A DNA stretch of 64,000 bases from Botryosphaeria dothidea (lineage: Eukaryota > Ascomycota > Dothideomycetes > Botryosphaeriales > Botryosphaeriaceae): positions 3,100,001 through 3,164,000 of the forward strand of contig WWBZ02000033.1 in the NCBI GenBank assembly GCA_011503125.2, written 5' to 3'. Position numbers and translations under genes: made by a program. Each line of letters starts with the position of its first letter. Positions within the stretch are counted from its first letter, which is position 1. Below, one piece after another: positions 1 to 13,000 of this stretch. The notes beneath the pieces are model-generated. The model made no database searches, had not been told where the DNA came from, and was given only the letters and a program-made list of their open reading frames with translations.

Positions 1-3000
1 GTGGAGAAAATGGCGGCCAATCGGTATGTTCACCTCACGTTGTGTCACTTGGTCAGAACCTGCTTGATTCCTGTTCATGACGATTTTGCCGTGGCACATT
101 TCACTTTGGACCGCAGAGTGTTCGGATTTTTTTTTTTTGGTGGCAGAGAGCAGGTTGACACTGACGAAGATCGTAAAATAATAGGGCCGACCCGTTTCCA
201 TGCCCCCGCAAGGCCCACCGCCTATGCCGCAGGCTCAACACTTGCGCCGCGAATCCTCCCAATCTGCACACAGCGACATGAGCAACCCGGCTGTCAACCG
301 TAATTTCGTGCCACAGGCCGGTCGCGGTCGGGGCTACAACCAGGGCTACAACGCACCCTCTCCGGGGCCGCAGTTCCGCCAGCTGCCCAACCAGATGCGC
401 GGACCCATGCCTGGCCAATTCCAGGGTCAGGGTGGTCCCATGGGCTCACCGTATCGCCAGAACCGCAGTCCGGCTATGACGCCGGCGACCATGCAGCAGC
501 AGGCTCAGTTTGCCAACCAGCCGCAGATGCCGCATGGTGGGTACCCTGGATACCCGCATCAATTCCAGCCAAATGTAATCAACAAATCTCCTACTCTTTC
601 GAAGAAGTTTGTCAGCACTTCAGGGCCGGTCGACACCCAAGCGACCAGCCGACACCCTTCACACATTACACCCACTTCAGCTTCTACTTCCACAACACTT
701 TCTTCGAGTCAACTTCAGCACACTTTCAGCTCCAAACTTTCTCCAGCTCCAAATATTGCGCCCGACAACGGCGGTTTTGAAGACTTTCTAACACAATTGA
801 AGGCCCAGGGCTTTTATGGGATGCAGCCTCAGCATCTTGATCCGACGCAGTTCAACCCATACTACCAACCCGGTCCGTACATGCACCCCGGCATGCCTTA
901 CCAACCTGGTGCTCCCCCGAGTCCGCGTCCCATGAACCACGCGCCCCACGCTTCGCAATCGTTCATTCCAGGTCAGTATGGCGCGCCTCATGCACAGAGC
1001 ATGTCGCGCACGAACTCACAGGTTTCCGAACGCCCTCCTTCGACCATGGCGAACCCTCAAACTCCCTCGATGACAGCTGCCAGCCATGTCTCACACACTC
1101 CCACTCAGAGCTCTAGCAGCCCCGCACCCTCTTCTTCGAACTTTACGATACCCGCGAGGACTAAGAGCAAGGGAATTGTCATCAAGAACCCTGATGGTGA
1201 GGTCGTGACATTTGAGAAGAAGTCTTCTTCCCCAGCCCCCGGTCCTTCCAAGTCTCCTATCGTCGTCTCCTCTACACCTACCCCCCCTCCGCGTGTGCCC
1301 AGCGCAAACTCCCAGCACGGCAGGACAGATAGCATTTCTCAAAAGACCGCCGAGGAGAAGAAGCAGGAGTTCCAAGAGCAGTTCCAGAAGCAACTTGCCG
1401 AGGAGAGGCGGAGAAAGGATGAAGAAGAGAAGTCTGCCAGGGAGAAGAAGGAGAAGGAGGAGAAGGAGGAGAAGGAGGAGGCCGAAGCCAAGGCTGCTAA
1501 GGAGAAGGCCGAGGCTGAAGAGAAGGCCGCAAAGGAGCGTGAGGCCGCCGAGGCCGCTGCTAAGGAAGAAGCCGAAAAGAAGGCCAAGGAGGAGGCTGAG
1601 AAGAAGGCCAAGGAGGAAGAGGAGAAGAAGGCCAAGGAGGCTGAAGAGGAAGCTGCGAAGAGGGCCAAGGAAGAGGAAGCAGAGCGCCTACGCAAGGAAG
1701 AGGACGAGCGTCTGGAGCGTGAAATCGCTGAGATGGAGGCCGCTGAGCGTGCAGAAGAAGAGCGCGAGAAGGCCTTCCAGGAGAAGCGAAAGCGCGAGAA
1801 GGAAGAGGCCGCCGCGAAGGCTGCGGAGGTTGCGGCCAAGGCTGACGATGAGATGAAGCGTCTTGAGCGTGAGGCTGAAGAACGCGAGCTGGCGAAGGAG
1901 CGTGGCGAGAAGAAAGAGCAGACCGAGGAGGAGAAGGCCGAGGCTGCCAAGTTGTTTGCCTCTCTCAAGAAGCCCGCCTTTGGACCTGCTGCTACCGCTA
2001 CCGAGCCCGAGACTTCCATGCCCCCGCCTGCTCAACCTGCTTCAAAGGCAGCAGCTGCTAAGCCCAAGCCTGCTGCTCTCAAGCTTGAGACACGCAAGCC
2101 TATCGAGCCTCCGGCTCCCACTCCTGGTATGCAGGCTCTCAAGTCGGCTCGCTTCCTAAGAGTGCAAGCCGACGACCTCAAGTACCCCGAGGGTATCAAG
2201 TCGCCCAACCCTGCGCTCAACCAAGGCCGCGGTGCCAAGGGCTTCAAGTATGACAAGGACTTCCTGCTCCAGTTTCAGGAGGTCTTTAAGGAGAAGCCCT
2301 CCGTGGACTGGGATAACAAGGTTCGGGAAACTGTCGGTGACGGTACTGACTCTGCCCGCCCGGGATCTGCTCGCACCCCCTCTGGTATGGGTGGTCGCTC
2401 CAACTCTCGAACAATGGTTCCTTCGGGTCTTGGCCCTCCTATGGGCAGCTTCTCGTCGGGCCCTCGCACTCTACCCCCCGGTACTACTTCGGACGTCAGG
2501 TTTGCAATGTCCAACGCAGCCATGGGATCGCGCTCGTCATCGTCCAACCCTCTGGCCAACTTTGGAGGCCGTCAAGGCAGCTTCCCCATGGGCGGTGGCA
2601 TTGGTGGTCGCTCTGCATCTTCGTACGCTCCTCCTGCTAGCAACTCTCCTCGTTCCGGCAGCGGCCGCAAGGGTGGTCAGAGCCGTCGTGGCAAGAGAGA
2701 CGATGAGAAGGATGCTAAACAAATGCCCCTCACTGCCAACCAAGAACTTAAGCCCCTGGTCAGGTCTTCGACCGGTTGGGTGCCGACGAGTCTCACGCAG
2801 CCTGCAGCGGCTGCTATTACCAACCCGGGTAACCTCACTCCCGACGTCGTACAGAGGAAGGTCAAGGCGGCACTGAACAAGATGACGCCCGAGAAGTTCG
2901 ACAGGATCTCCGACCAAATTCTTGAGATCGCCAAGCAGTCCGAGAATGAGACCGACGGCAGGACTCTCCGCCAAGTCATTCAGCTTACTTTCGAGAAGGC

Positions 3001-4191
3001 TTGCGACGAAGCTCACTGGGCTTCCATGTACGCCAAATTCTGCAAGCGCATGCTTGAGACTATGTCGCCGGCAATTAAGGACGAGAACGTCCGCGACAAG
3101 AACGGCAATCCTGTTCTCGGTGGCAATCTGTTCCGGAAGTATCTGCTGAACCGTTGCCAGGAAGACTTCGAGCAGGGTTGGGAGGCCAACCTGCCCATGA
3201 CTAAGAAGGAGGGTGAGGGTGAGGAGGCCGCCATGCTCAGTGACGAATACTACGTTGCTGCTGCGGCGAAGAGAAAGGGTCTCGGCCTGATCCAGTTCAT
3301 CGGAGAGCTCTACAAGCTTGGCATGCTTACGGTCCGTATCATGCACGAGTGTGTCATGAGGCTGCTGAACTTTGAGGGTGTTCCTGACGAGTCCAACATT
3401 GAGTCCTTGGTCAAGTTGCTCCGGACCGTTGGTGCCACCATGGAGGCCAACGAGGCCGGTTCTCAGATGATCCGCGCCTACTTCGAGCGTATCGAAAAGG
3501 TCAAGGACACGCCTGGCTTGCCCAGCCGTATGCACTTCATGTTGCTCGACTTGGTTGACCTGAGGAGATGTGGCTGGAAGTCTAAGGACGACGCCAAAGG
3601 CCCCAAGACTATCCAGGAGATCCACGAAGAGGCTATGGCTGCTCAGCAGCAAGCCGAGCTGGAGAAGATGCGCAACCCTCCGCGTGGTGGTCGTCCAACC
3701 ATGGGTCGTGGCGATGCTCGTTCCTTCTCTGGTGGTGGGGCGATACCCCCGCCAGACTACAAGCACAACACGCTTGGCATGGACGACCTCAGGAAGTTGT
3801 CGAAGAATGCCTCCGGTCGTACTTCGAGCTCTGGTCCTGGCACATTCGGTCCCTCCTCGTTGTTCGCTGGCCGTAGCGGCAGTGGTCGCAGGAACCTCGG
3901 TCCTGGCGGTGGTTTGAACAGGACTGGTGATGATTCGGGCAATTCTTCTCGTACCGGAACTCCGCCCGTGAAGGAAAAGGACAACGCGACACACCATGTG
4001 AACTCGTTCAGGTAAGACCTTATTACTCACTCTGTTTGACGGGTGTGACTAACAGTAAACGCAGTGCGCTAGCAGCTCTCGAGGGTGGAGATGAGGGCGC
4101 GAACGAAGCCGCGTCCCCCGAACCGAGCAAGGTCCAGCCGGCAACGACCGAGAAGAAGGAAGGCGCTGAAGCACCGGCTACCGGATCATAG
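1..4191 (+). CDS. eIF4G: Translation initiation factor eIF4G (5'-partial)
   Basis: Scaffold of the cap-binding complex eIF4F: it bridges eIF4E, eIF4A and eIF3/40S in the cytoplasm. Exons <1-23, 185-4011 and 4065-4191; the start lies upstream of the window. The first intron (24-184) has GTATGT, a CTGAC branch and an AATAG acceptor, and joins in frame. The second (4012-4064) has GTAAGA and GCAG and replaces a premature TAA by a 42-residue acidic tail. Counting from the ATG at 200: a Gln/Pro/Met/Ser-rich disordered region (1-380), a long Lys/Glu/Ala charged coiled coil (about 390-600), an eIF4E-binding YxxxxL-phi motif, YDKDFLL, at about 684, and the MIF4G HEAT domain at about 883-1125. An Arg/Gly/Ser-rich segment precedes and follows MIF4G. 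Family identity is clear; only the N-terminus is missing. Confidence 0.95.
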
Positions 4192-6354
4192 ATTCCTTTT
4201 TGCGTTCCACGGCATCCGCTTCCGTCAACAGCGGCTCTTCCTTCTCGACCTTCCTCGGTTCCAGTGTTCTCTACATCAGTTGCATAGACTTCGGCTTGCT
4301 TGCGCATCTGAACGGGCTGCATTTTCGCATGGGTCTCTTCATGGGCTGTCTTAAGACAAAAGTTCTCTCCATTTCTTCGGGTTTCGGGCAGGGTTTGGGC
4401 AAAAAGAAAGGGCTGTCGTGTTTTTTCCAATTCCCACCATTTTCGCTACTGCTCTTTTTCTGCGCGATGAACGTTCATGTATGGCGGGGATAGTACCCCA
4501 ACGGCGTTGACGGTATTTTCCTTTTTTCTCTCTAATGGTCAGAGTCTTCGCGAGTATCATCAGCGAAAAGAGGTTGGGGGAGGGCACTTTTCGTGGCTAG
4601 CCGGTCAAACAGACTTTCCGATTGGCATTTTACACGTCTGGGGCTTGGACTCGTGGCTTGACTTGCTTCCTTGGTTCAGCTGTCGATATTCATACCGGTC
4701 AGCCTGGGCCATCCAAGCCCACTTTCGCGTGAGCAGGGGCTCTCAATCTCCTTCGCTCGGGGTTAATAAGGGCTTTCCTTTCCTTTCGTGCGGTCTTGTG
4801 GAAGAAGGTGGCGGAACGTCATGACGACCGTGATGATCGCGACGTATGACGGGACAGGTTCGGATGGGAAATAGGACGGACGGATTGATAGAACGGCCCG
4901 GCTGGTTTTCTCTTCTCTTCTCCCGCTGATGCCGCTACTCATTCTGCTGGTACGGTGCGATTTTTCACTTCTCTGTTTCCTCATCGTTTGCTCTCTTCAT
5001 CAGTGTACACAAGAGATCGCAGATAATTATGCAAGGTTTCTAACGATTTTTAACATGTGCACAATCTAAAATGGATGACTTGATGCGAGTGATGTGCTTG
5101 ATCAGACGTTAAGATAAACATCGTGACGCTAGGATGCACGGCTTGCAGCTAATGCGACTGGATGATACTTAAGAAGCAGCTGCATGAACTCCCTCTTAGT
5201 GTGCTGCTACGGGAAGAAAAAAAAAATGGATGTATAACAATCCTCTTATAGCTCGCTAAGGCACTGGTGTCTAATAACGGGTGACTTTGATGCCCGGTCT
5301 GTTATAAATGGTCCTGACGCGTAGTATTTCCCCCGCATCACACTATGTCCATGGTATTGGAACAATCTGAAACTAGCAGTCTCGTATCTCTCTTTTCTTT
5401 CGTTTTCTTGGTCTGGAGTCTCGCGATCTTCACGAAGTGTGATGAGCACAGACACTGTGATGGCTACGGTGGATTACGTGAGCTGGAGGGCAGTTTTTAA
5501 CTGGACGATGGGGAGGAGAACATGGCACTGCGTGGCGGGGCCGCCAGATCAGTCCCACGAGGTGCGAGAAAACTTGGTCATGGGGTTGAGCTCTGCCGGG
5601 ATGAGTAGGTCGGAGGAAATTCCTCGCGAGAAGAGTCCAGACCGGATCTACAGGGCTTGAACGGGGCGCATTCATTGCAGCCTGCAGAAGACTGTTTGAG
5701 GCGGTAGCGGCCTACTAAATCAAGAATATTCCGGCGACAATGAGAAGGACTGGTTATACGTCTGAGGAGAGAGTGGCATGTATAATGTTACAGAAACCTT
5801 GCACCTATCTACGGACTGCCGCGCGTGGTGAATGCGACTGTACGCATTGGCGAGCACTTAGATCAAGACCTGGGCCTTGATTTCTCACCCGCTGATATGT
5901 AGAACATATCATCGGACATGGCTGTATTTCCACCTCATCTGACGCAATCGACCGAGCATGATTCGCTCTATAAGCAAGAGATTGCATATAGCCAGTGGAC
6001 CCTGCAGGGAAGAAGCTTGGAGAGCGTGGGTTATCGAGCCGCTGTGGCTGATGTGCGGTTTCGTCAGACCCCCCGTGGCACGGACATGAGTGGTTAGTCA
6101 AATCAAGGCTGAGATGCGGGTGGATCGCGAGTTGCGGGCGTTGGCGTTGGGCAGACGTCATAGCAACCCCTGCGAGTGATTTCAACGAGGGGAAGGAGCA
6201 ACACAGGCGGCTATATTAACGCCCGTTTGCTCGCGTTTGCTTCTCACCCTACCTTAAACCCAAACCGAATCAACCAGGTAATCTCTTCGAACCCGAGCAG
6301 CTGCACGTTCAACCGAGATACGCAAATCGATTCAAACAACAACAACCAATCACA
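4192..6354. other. Intergenic, no gene recognised
   Basis: About 2.2 kb between eIF4G and the small gene at 6355. The first part is the eIF4G 3' UTR. Only short unsupported reading frames occur; I see no RNA gene or repeat. Confidence 0.5.
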
Positions 6355-6767
6355 ATGTCGGACCAGAACAAGCAAGGTATGCAGCTTCCCGCCTCACCTT
6401 AACTTCTTCATTGCGAGAAGAAGCGGCGTCATACACGATTTTGTTCGGGTGGCCTCTGCTAAAAGCTGACTAGGTTTCCTCGGCTCTCTAGGCAACGTCG
6501 CGGGCAGCGCCACCGACACCGTCGGCAAGGGCGTCTCCGGCATCACCAACACGCTGGGAGACACTGTCGGCACTGTTGGCAAGGGTGTCGGTGACACTTT
6601 GGGCGGTGTCACGCAGGGTGTTGGCGACATCACTAAGGGTGAGATTTTATCGTCTAGCTTTAATAAGGTACTTCAGACTAATGTATTGGCCAGGCGTGGG
6701 CAACACTGTCACCAGCGGTACGGACAAGGTCTCGGATACCGTGGGTAGCAAGAACCAGACCAAGTAA
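6355..6767 (+). CDS. Small Gly/Thr/Val-repeat protein (LEA-like)
   Basis: Exons 6355-6376, 6492-6638 and 6694-6767 give 80 aa. After a short polar N-terminus (MSDQNKQ) almost the whole protein is built of loose repeats of the type DTVGKGV, NTLGDTVG and GVGDTLGG, ending SKNQTK. It has no signal peptide, Cys or membrane segment. This composition is common in small fungal stress or desiccation (LEA-like) proteins, but no function can be assigned. Both introns are phase 1; intron 1 has GTATGC and a CTGAC branch at about 6466-6470, and intron 2 has GTGAGA and an ACTAAT branch. An alternative acceptor 18 nt earlier in intron 1 (after 6473) also keeps the frame and would add six residues; it is too close to the branch point to be preferred. 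Confidence 0.7.
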
Positions 6768-7009
6768 CAAGCTGGGGGAAAACCAGGAGATACCATAATG
6801 ATCCAGTGACCTTTCCACAATAAGGAGGAATGCGGTTTCCTACCAGGTCAAATAGTAATAGATATCATGGAACTTCATATACCTGCGTTCCCACCTTTTG
6901 CAAATCGGAAAGTGGTTGCGACAGATTTCTCGCATAACCCCTTAGCGGAAGCGAGGGTTACAGGTTCAAATGATGGCTCTCACCATGCCATATACTATTT
7001 TTCTAAGTT

Positions 7010-7991
7010 TCACTCGTGTGTCCACTCGGGTTTCCTCTTCTCCGCAAAAGCGCTCATGCCTGCGAATTTGTTAACCGGGAGCTGTTACCGGGGATGAGAT
7101 CACCTACCAATCTTCTGATCCTTGCTTCCAAAGAGACTGTGGAAGACCCTCCTTTCGAACTCGACGCCTTCTCTAATGCCCAAGTCCTGGCTCTTATTCA
7201 CAACCTCCTTTCCGGCCTTAACGGCAATTTTGCTGTAGCTGGCAATCTTGGCAGCGGTATCAATGGCGCCATTGACGCACTCATCCGGAGTCTCAAAAAC
7301 TTTGGCAGCTAGCCCCCATTCGTATGCTTGCTTCCCCGTGAAGTTGTCTCCAGTAAGGACCAGGTCCATGGCCTTGGCCTTGCCAATGGCACGGGTCAGA
7401 CGCTGGGAGCCGCCAGCGCCTGGGATAACGCCCAGCTTGATCTCTGGCTGTCCAAATGTGGCACCGGCGGAGCAGTAGAGAATGTCTGCCATCATAGCAA
7501 GCTCGCAGCCACCGCCAAGAGCGTATCCGTTCACGGCGGAGATGATGGGCTTCTTGACCTGGGTGGTCAGGTCGGACCAGTTCTCGATGAAGTCGCGACC
7601 ATAGGCGTCGGCGAATGTCTTGGCCTTCATCTCCTTGATATCAGCGCCGGCGGCGAAGGCTTTATGGGAGCCTGTGATGATAATTGCGCCTGTGTCGGCG
7701 TCGGCGTCCAGCTTGCGCAGCGCATCGTTGAGCTCGGTGATCAGCGGGGAAAAGAGAGCGTTGAGCGCTTTCGGACGATTCAGGGTGACTGGATTTCAGA
7801 AAGACGTTAGCAGATAGTCAATGCAAGCTTGCAAAGAGATGCATGCCTAATCCCACGCCCAGCTTAGGGGTAGAGACCTGAATGTGCTCGTATGCGGGCG
7901 GAGCGGTGGAGTAGCATCGCACTACGCGGGGGAAAGCTTGCGAGCGCACGAATTGGGAGGTGACCCTTCGAGATGCTAGGAATGATGACAT
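7010..7991 (-). CDS. Enoyl-CoA hydratase, mitochondrial
   Basis: Hydrates trans-2-enoyl-CoA in beta-oxidation. Exons (minus strand) 7991-7847, 7788-7108 and 7059-7010 encode 291 aa, the usual length. The first 30 residues are basic and hydroxylated (MSSFLASRRVTSQFVRSQAF), a mitochondrial presequence. The crotonase core shows LNRPKALNAL, the oxyanion-hole segment AAGADIKEM, and both catalytic glutamates, in GGGCELAM and GQPEIKLGVIPGAGG. The C-terminal exon supplies the conserved MSAFAEKRKP tail. Intron 1 begins with GC (7846), not GT: only that junction restores GVGLVTLNRP, and a CTAAC branch and CCAG acceptor follow. It is divergent from rer1. Confidence 0.93.
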
Positions 7992-8465
7992 TGTGAATAC
8001 CGAGCGAGTCCAAGCTGCGGATAAGGCGAAAGGAGAGAAGACGAAGCTGAAGAGGGGACGAGCACCGCAGCGAGCTCTGGTGGAGCTCCCGCATGTGCTT
8101 TTGCCGAGGGAAGCCGTCGCGCGTCATAGGCCGGCGCAGGGCGCAGCCCGAGAAACGAGGCAGCCGGCCGCAGGCGGGGTGGAGGCCTCAGGCATCAAAG
8201 GCACGGATCGTTTCAGGCGACTTGTCCCAAACCAAAGTTGGGGGAGGCGCAACACCAGCCGCGCAGTTCGCAATCGCCGCCAGCGCCCGTTGACAGGCCC
8301 ATACATCCCCGAAAAAAAAGGTTGCGCATCCAACACAGCCGCCACCCCCCGACACCCTTCTTTCTTCGCTGCCATACACATTCCCTTCTACAGTTTCGCT
8401 TCGCGCTCCCTGCTGCACGCGTCAAGTTCGATTACTTTCAACCTCTTCCCGCAGCCTGCGCTATC
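7992..8465. promoter_or_regulatory. Divergent promoter, enoyl-CoA hydratase / rer1
   Basis: 474 bp between two divergent start codons must hold both promoters. The rer1 side ends in a pyrimidine-rich stretch. No specific site was recognised. Confidence 0.5.
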
Positions 8466-9201
8466 ATGGACGCGCCTGAGCCCGATACTCCCTTCGCCGC
8501 CGTGAGCGCGCAGACGACCAAGTACGGCCAGGTGAGTCTCCCTGCTACTATTACACCAGCCCAGCATTGGTGCGCTAACCACCGCTGCTCCAGATCTACC
8601 AAGCCTACCTCGACAAGTCGACACCCTTCGTCACGCAGCGCTGGGTAGGCACCTCGGTGCTCTTCCTTATCTTTGGCCTGCGCATCATCTTTGCGCAGGG
8701 CTGGTATATTGGTATGCGAACGCGCTGCAGATGACGGTTGCAAACACAGGCTAACGCGCAACGCAGTTGCCTACTCGCTCGGCATCTACCTCCTGAACCT
8801 CTTCCTGGCCTTCATATCGCCCAAGTTTGATCCGGCGCTGGAGCAGGATGAGGGCATGGAGGACGGCACGGCAGGCGGACTCCCGACCAAGGAGGAGGAT
8901 GAGTTCCGGCCCTTCGTGAGGAGGTTGCCTGAGTTCAAGTTCTGGTACTCGGCCACCAAGGCCATCGCCATTGGCTTCTTCTGCACCTGGTTCCAGATGT
9001 TCGATCTGCCCGTCTTCTGGCCCGTCCTGGTTGTCTACTGGTTGATTCTCTTCTGCTTGACGAGTACGTGCTCCCCGGCCCCACAGCTGCAGGAAGAGGT
9101 GTTTGGCTAACAAGTTTGCAGTGCGGAGGCAGATCCAGCATATGATCAAGTACCGCTACGTGCCCTTCACGGTCGGCAAGAAGCAGTTCCGCGCCAAATA
9201 A
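8466..9201 (+). CDS. rer1: Rer1, Golgi-to-ER retrieval receptor
   Basis: Membrane receptor that returns ER-resident membrane proteins from the cis-Golgi. Exons 8466-8531, 8594-8711, 8767-9063 and 9122-9201 encode 186 aa, matching the family. Typical blocks are visible: TPFVTQRWVGTS before the first membrane span, paired hydrophobic helices (LFLIFGLRIIF, VAYSLGIYLLNLFLAFISP), the acidic loop ending EFRPFVRRLPEFKFWY, the second helix pair and the basic tail RRQIQHMIKYRYVPF. All three introns have consensus ends, and each joint restores a conserved motif. Confidence 0.95.
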
Positions 9202-10072
9202 GCGAGCCAGCTTTGATTGACAAGAGGTTGAGAGCAAGAACGGGCGACTGTTGGAGGGGGGGGAGAATTATTCCCGTACGACTTTTGGCTTAGCTGCAGC
9301 ATAATTTGGAGTCGGAGGACATAATGGCACGGCCGCCATAAGCAGCGCGTATGTGTATGTATGAACACGGAGGTTATGAAGAAAAGACGCGCTCGAATCG
9401 ACGAGCCATTTTACCTTCAGATGCAGAACCCTGAGACCTCACAACTGCCACAGCACGGACAGGCCCCGCGCGCGATCTGCCACAACGGGGTGATCGGACT
9501 GGGAGGGGCAAAAATATTCAGGCAGATTGCTTAGTATCTGCAGCCGCGAGTAGTGCCTCCGGAAAGTAAATTTCCTACAGGAGCAGACGTCGGGATGCTG
9601 GGGCGCTCGCTGGGCTTGCGTGCCGATTTGCAGGGCTCTGATTGGACACGCTCGGGCTCGTCGACAAGCGATCCCCCGCCGGTCTGCCCCTCAACACCAG
9701 CGCCTGTGCACATGGCAACACGAGCTGCTGTAAGAGGCCGGTTCCTGGGTGCCGTTGCACAGGACTCGTCGCCGGTTGCGGGTGCCGCACGCGCGATCTG
9801 CACATTGTCGGGACCCTGGCGCGCCTTCGCTTTTCTCGCCGTGAAGAGCCTCAAACATGTGCTGGCAATGATAGGTCCTCGTTCATGGCTCGCGCTCTTT
9901 CTCCGGTCTCCCCAAGTTCTTTGTTCTGTCTCCGCTCAATCATGTGCGCGGCAGCCGCCCAGATGCGCCGGCCTCGCGACGATGCCATCTGCTCTGCAGC
10001 CTAGAGTCCGCAATATATTCGTGCCTCTTTCCGCCCAGCCAATTCCCACATCCGCCTTTCCCACCATTCAAC
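9202..10072. other. Intergenic, rer1 3' side and bta1 promoter
   Basis: 871 bp. It holds the rer1 3' UTR and the region upstream of bta1, which becomes CT-rich just before the bta1 ATG. No gene is supported. Confidence 0.5.
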
Positions 10073-13000
10073 ATGACGCTTGAAGAGCTCGGCGTGCTGC
10101 CGGACATTCGCCTCCCCTTCAGCGCTGATATTCAAGTTGCTCTTTTCCTCGTTGGCTATGTCGCCTTCCTCGCCCTCGTTCTCTACATCGGATTCCGCTG
10201 GGACAAGCCCGGCAGGAAGAAGCACGAAACCCCGCCCAACACCATCGAGGCCTACCTGCGATTCGCCTGGGGCTGCTTCATCAAGCCGCACTCTGGAGAC
10301 CGCACCGGTAATCAGCAAGATGCGCTAGAGAGCTTCTACAAGCAACAGGCCTCCGTCTACGACGCCACGCGCGCTAAGTTGCTCCACGGGCGTGGTGATA
10401 TGCTGGGTCTTGTTGCTGCTCAACTGCAGCACAAGGCAAGTGCCGGCCTCCTTCCGCGGAAGCCTATCTGGATCGACGTAAGTGCCCTCCTATCCAGCAT
10501 GCGCGAAGTGTTGAGAAGCGCACCGCAGATCATATATGGTCTCGAGGCACTACCGCCACCACGTGCTTGGGCCCTGCGCCTTCGCTCCACCCAGCTGCGT
10601 AGCGAACCAAAAGCGGCGTCTGCCAGGCGGATATCTGGGTGGCTGACCATGCTGACACGCCGCGCAGGTTGGTGGCGGTACCGGCTGGAACATTGAGCAG
10701 ATGTCCAAGTTTGTCTCTGTTCCTGACTTCTTCCGCTCCGTCTATCTCGTCGACCTCTCACCCTCTCTTTGCGAGATCGCCCGAGCTCGATTCGCTCGTC
10801 TGGGTTGGACCAACGTAAAGGTCATCTGTCAAGATGCTCGTGCCTTCCGTCTCGCCGATCATGAACCGGCCTCCAAAATGGGCCTCATCGCTCTTAACCA
10901 GGATGAATACTCTCCGGAGGATAGACCGAAGACCCTTGGCGCGGAACTACTGACCATGAGCTACGCTCTGTCCATGATCCCCGAGTTCTATCCTGTCATC
11001 GATTCGCTTTCTGCGTTGCTATCTCCTACCGGCATAATCGGTATGGTCGACTTCTACGTCCAGAGCCAGGTGGATTTCCAGAGCAGGAACTATGTTGGTG
11101 GTGTCATCGACAGACATTGCATGTGGCTATCGCGTGTCTTCTGGAGGACGTGGTTTGAAATTGACCGCGTCAACCTTGAACCTGCCAGAAGGGTACGTTC
11201 CCCAGCAAATACATAAGGTCGAGTTCCATGCTTACGACTACAGGACTACCTCGAATACAAGTTTGGGACAATCCTCAACGTCAATGCCCGCAACCACTTC
11301 CTTGGTGTCCGGATCCCTTACTACGTTTGGGTCGGCTGCTCCAAAGAGAGCGGCTCCTCCCAGGCCAAGCTCGCCGAAATTGATGCCGCCGCGACTGAGT
11401 CTCCCTTCCTGTCCGCCCTCGATCTCCAGGCTAGGACATCTGGCCGCCGTGACAGTGGCGTTGAGCTTCACAGCAAGGCCTACGAGTCGGCCGTCGTCAA
11501 TCTCGCTGCTAGTCTCCCTCTGCCGTCGAGCTGGTACCAGAACCACCACTGGCGCATCTACTATGATGACCAACTGCAGAAGCATCGTCAATTTAAAGAT
11601 GGATATATTTACGCATTCACCTGGGAAGATAGCCGCGTCGACGCTCGCCTACTGCAGGTGAAGTCGAATGATGTTATTTTGGCTATCACCAGTGCCGGTG
11701 ACAACATCCTGTCTTTTGCGCTCAAGAAGCCGAAACGTATCCACGCGGTGGATCTCAAGTAAGTTCCCTTTTCCACAGCTGCCCCTGCCAAGCTCTGACA
11801 CTGACACTTCCGGCAGTCCTGCTCAGAACCACCTTCTCGAGCTCAAGGTCGCCGCTTTCACCGCTCTTCCCTATTCTGATGTATGGAAGCTCTTTGGTGA
11901 TGGCAAACATGAGTCTTTCAGAGAAATTCTCATCGAGACGCTCTCTCCTCATCTCTCCAGCCTGGCCTTCCAGTTTTGGCTGCAGCACGGAGAGGAAGCT
12001 TTTTCCCCCTCTGGAAAAGGTCTCTATTCCACAGGCGGCTCAGGATATGCGCTTGCTTGGGTTGGACGCCTTCTTCGTTTTGTTGGCCTGGAGCGGGAGG
12101 TTGAGAAGTTGTGCACCGCAGAGACTCTGAATGAGCAACGCGAAATCTGGCAGCGGAGTATCAGAAAAGTTCTGCTCAGTAGGTTGCTGGCCTGGACCGT
12201 CGTCGGCAACGAGAAGTGGTTGTGGAAGGCACTAGGTGTACCGCCGAATCAACGGAACATGATCGAGGAAGACTACGCCAAGTTGAACGGCGAGGAGCGG
12301 GCACAGGCCCAGCAGTACTCATCACGACAGAGGAGCACTGGCGTGGCTTCTGCTGCCGCTTCTAAGAACACCGGATTTACTGGCAACAACATCGCCAGCG
12401 GTCTCATGTCTGGTCACGCCATCTGGCAATACGCGGTAAACACTCTCGACCCTGTCGTCAACAACACGCTTCTCAGCACCGATAACCACTACTACCTCGT
12501 CTGCTTGCAGAGCTGCTACAGTCGGCGCTCTCATCCCGACTACCTCACCCCCAAAGCCCACATCAAACTTTCCAAGTCCTCACCCTCTTCCCCCAGCACA
12601 CCCCTCTCGTCCCCTTTCTGCTCACCCACCTCATCCCCTCGCCCCGACCACCTCACCTCCCTCCAACCATCCCCACTACCCGCACCTTCCCCCGGTTTGA
12701 CGTGCACCGGCACCGCCTTCGACGGCCTCCGCATCCACACCGACGAAATCAACGAAGTCCTCGCGCGCATGGCGCCGTCCACACTCACCATCGCCGTCGT
12801 CATGGACAGCATGGACTGGTTCGACCCGCACAACACGACCGCCGCAACCACTCAAATCCGCGCGCTCAACCGTGCGCTCCAGCTCAAGGGACGCGTGCTG
12901 CTGCGCTCGGCCGCTCTCAAACCCTGGTACGTCGCTGAGTTCGAGAGGGGAGGCTTCGCGCCCAAGCGCGTCGGCGCGAGGTGGCCCGGCGAGTGCATCG

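Noticed and set aside
1339..2019. 226-aa Ser/Ala/Phe-rich frame antisense to eIF4G
   Set aside because: Mirror of the Lys/Glu/Ala coiled-coil codons; no domain and no splice or promoter support.
2537..4030. 497-aa minus-strand frame across the eIF4G MIF4G domain
   Set aside because: Antisense shadow in GC-rich coding DNA; the plus-strand frame has clear homology.
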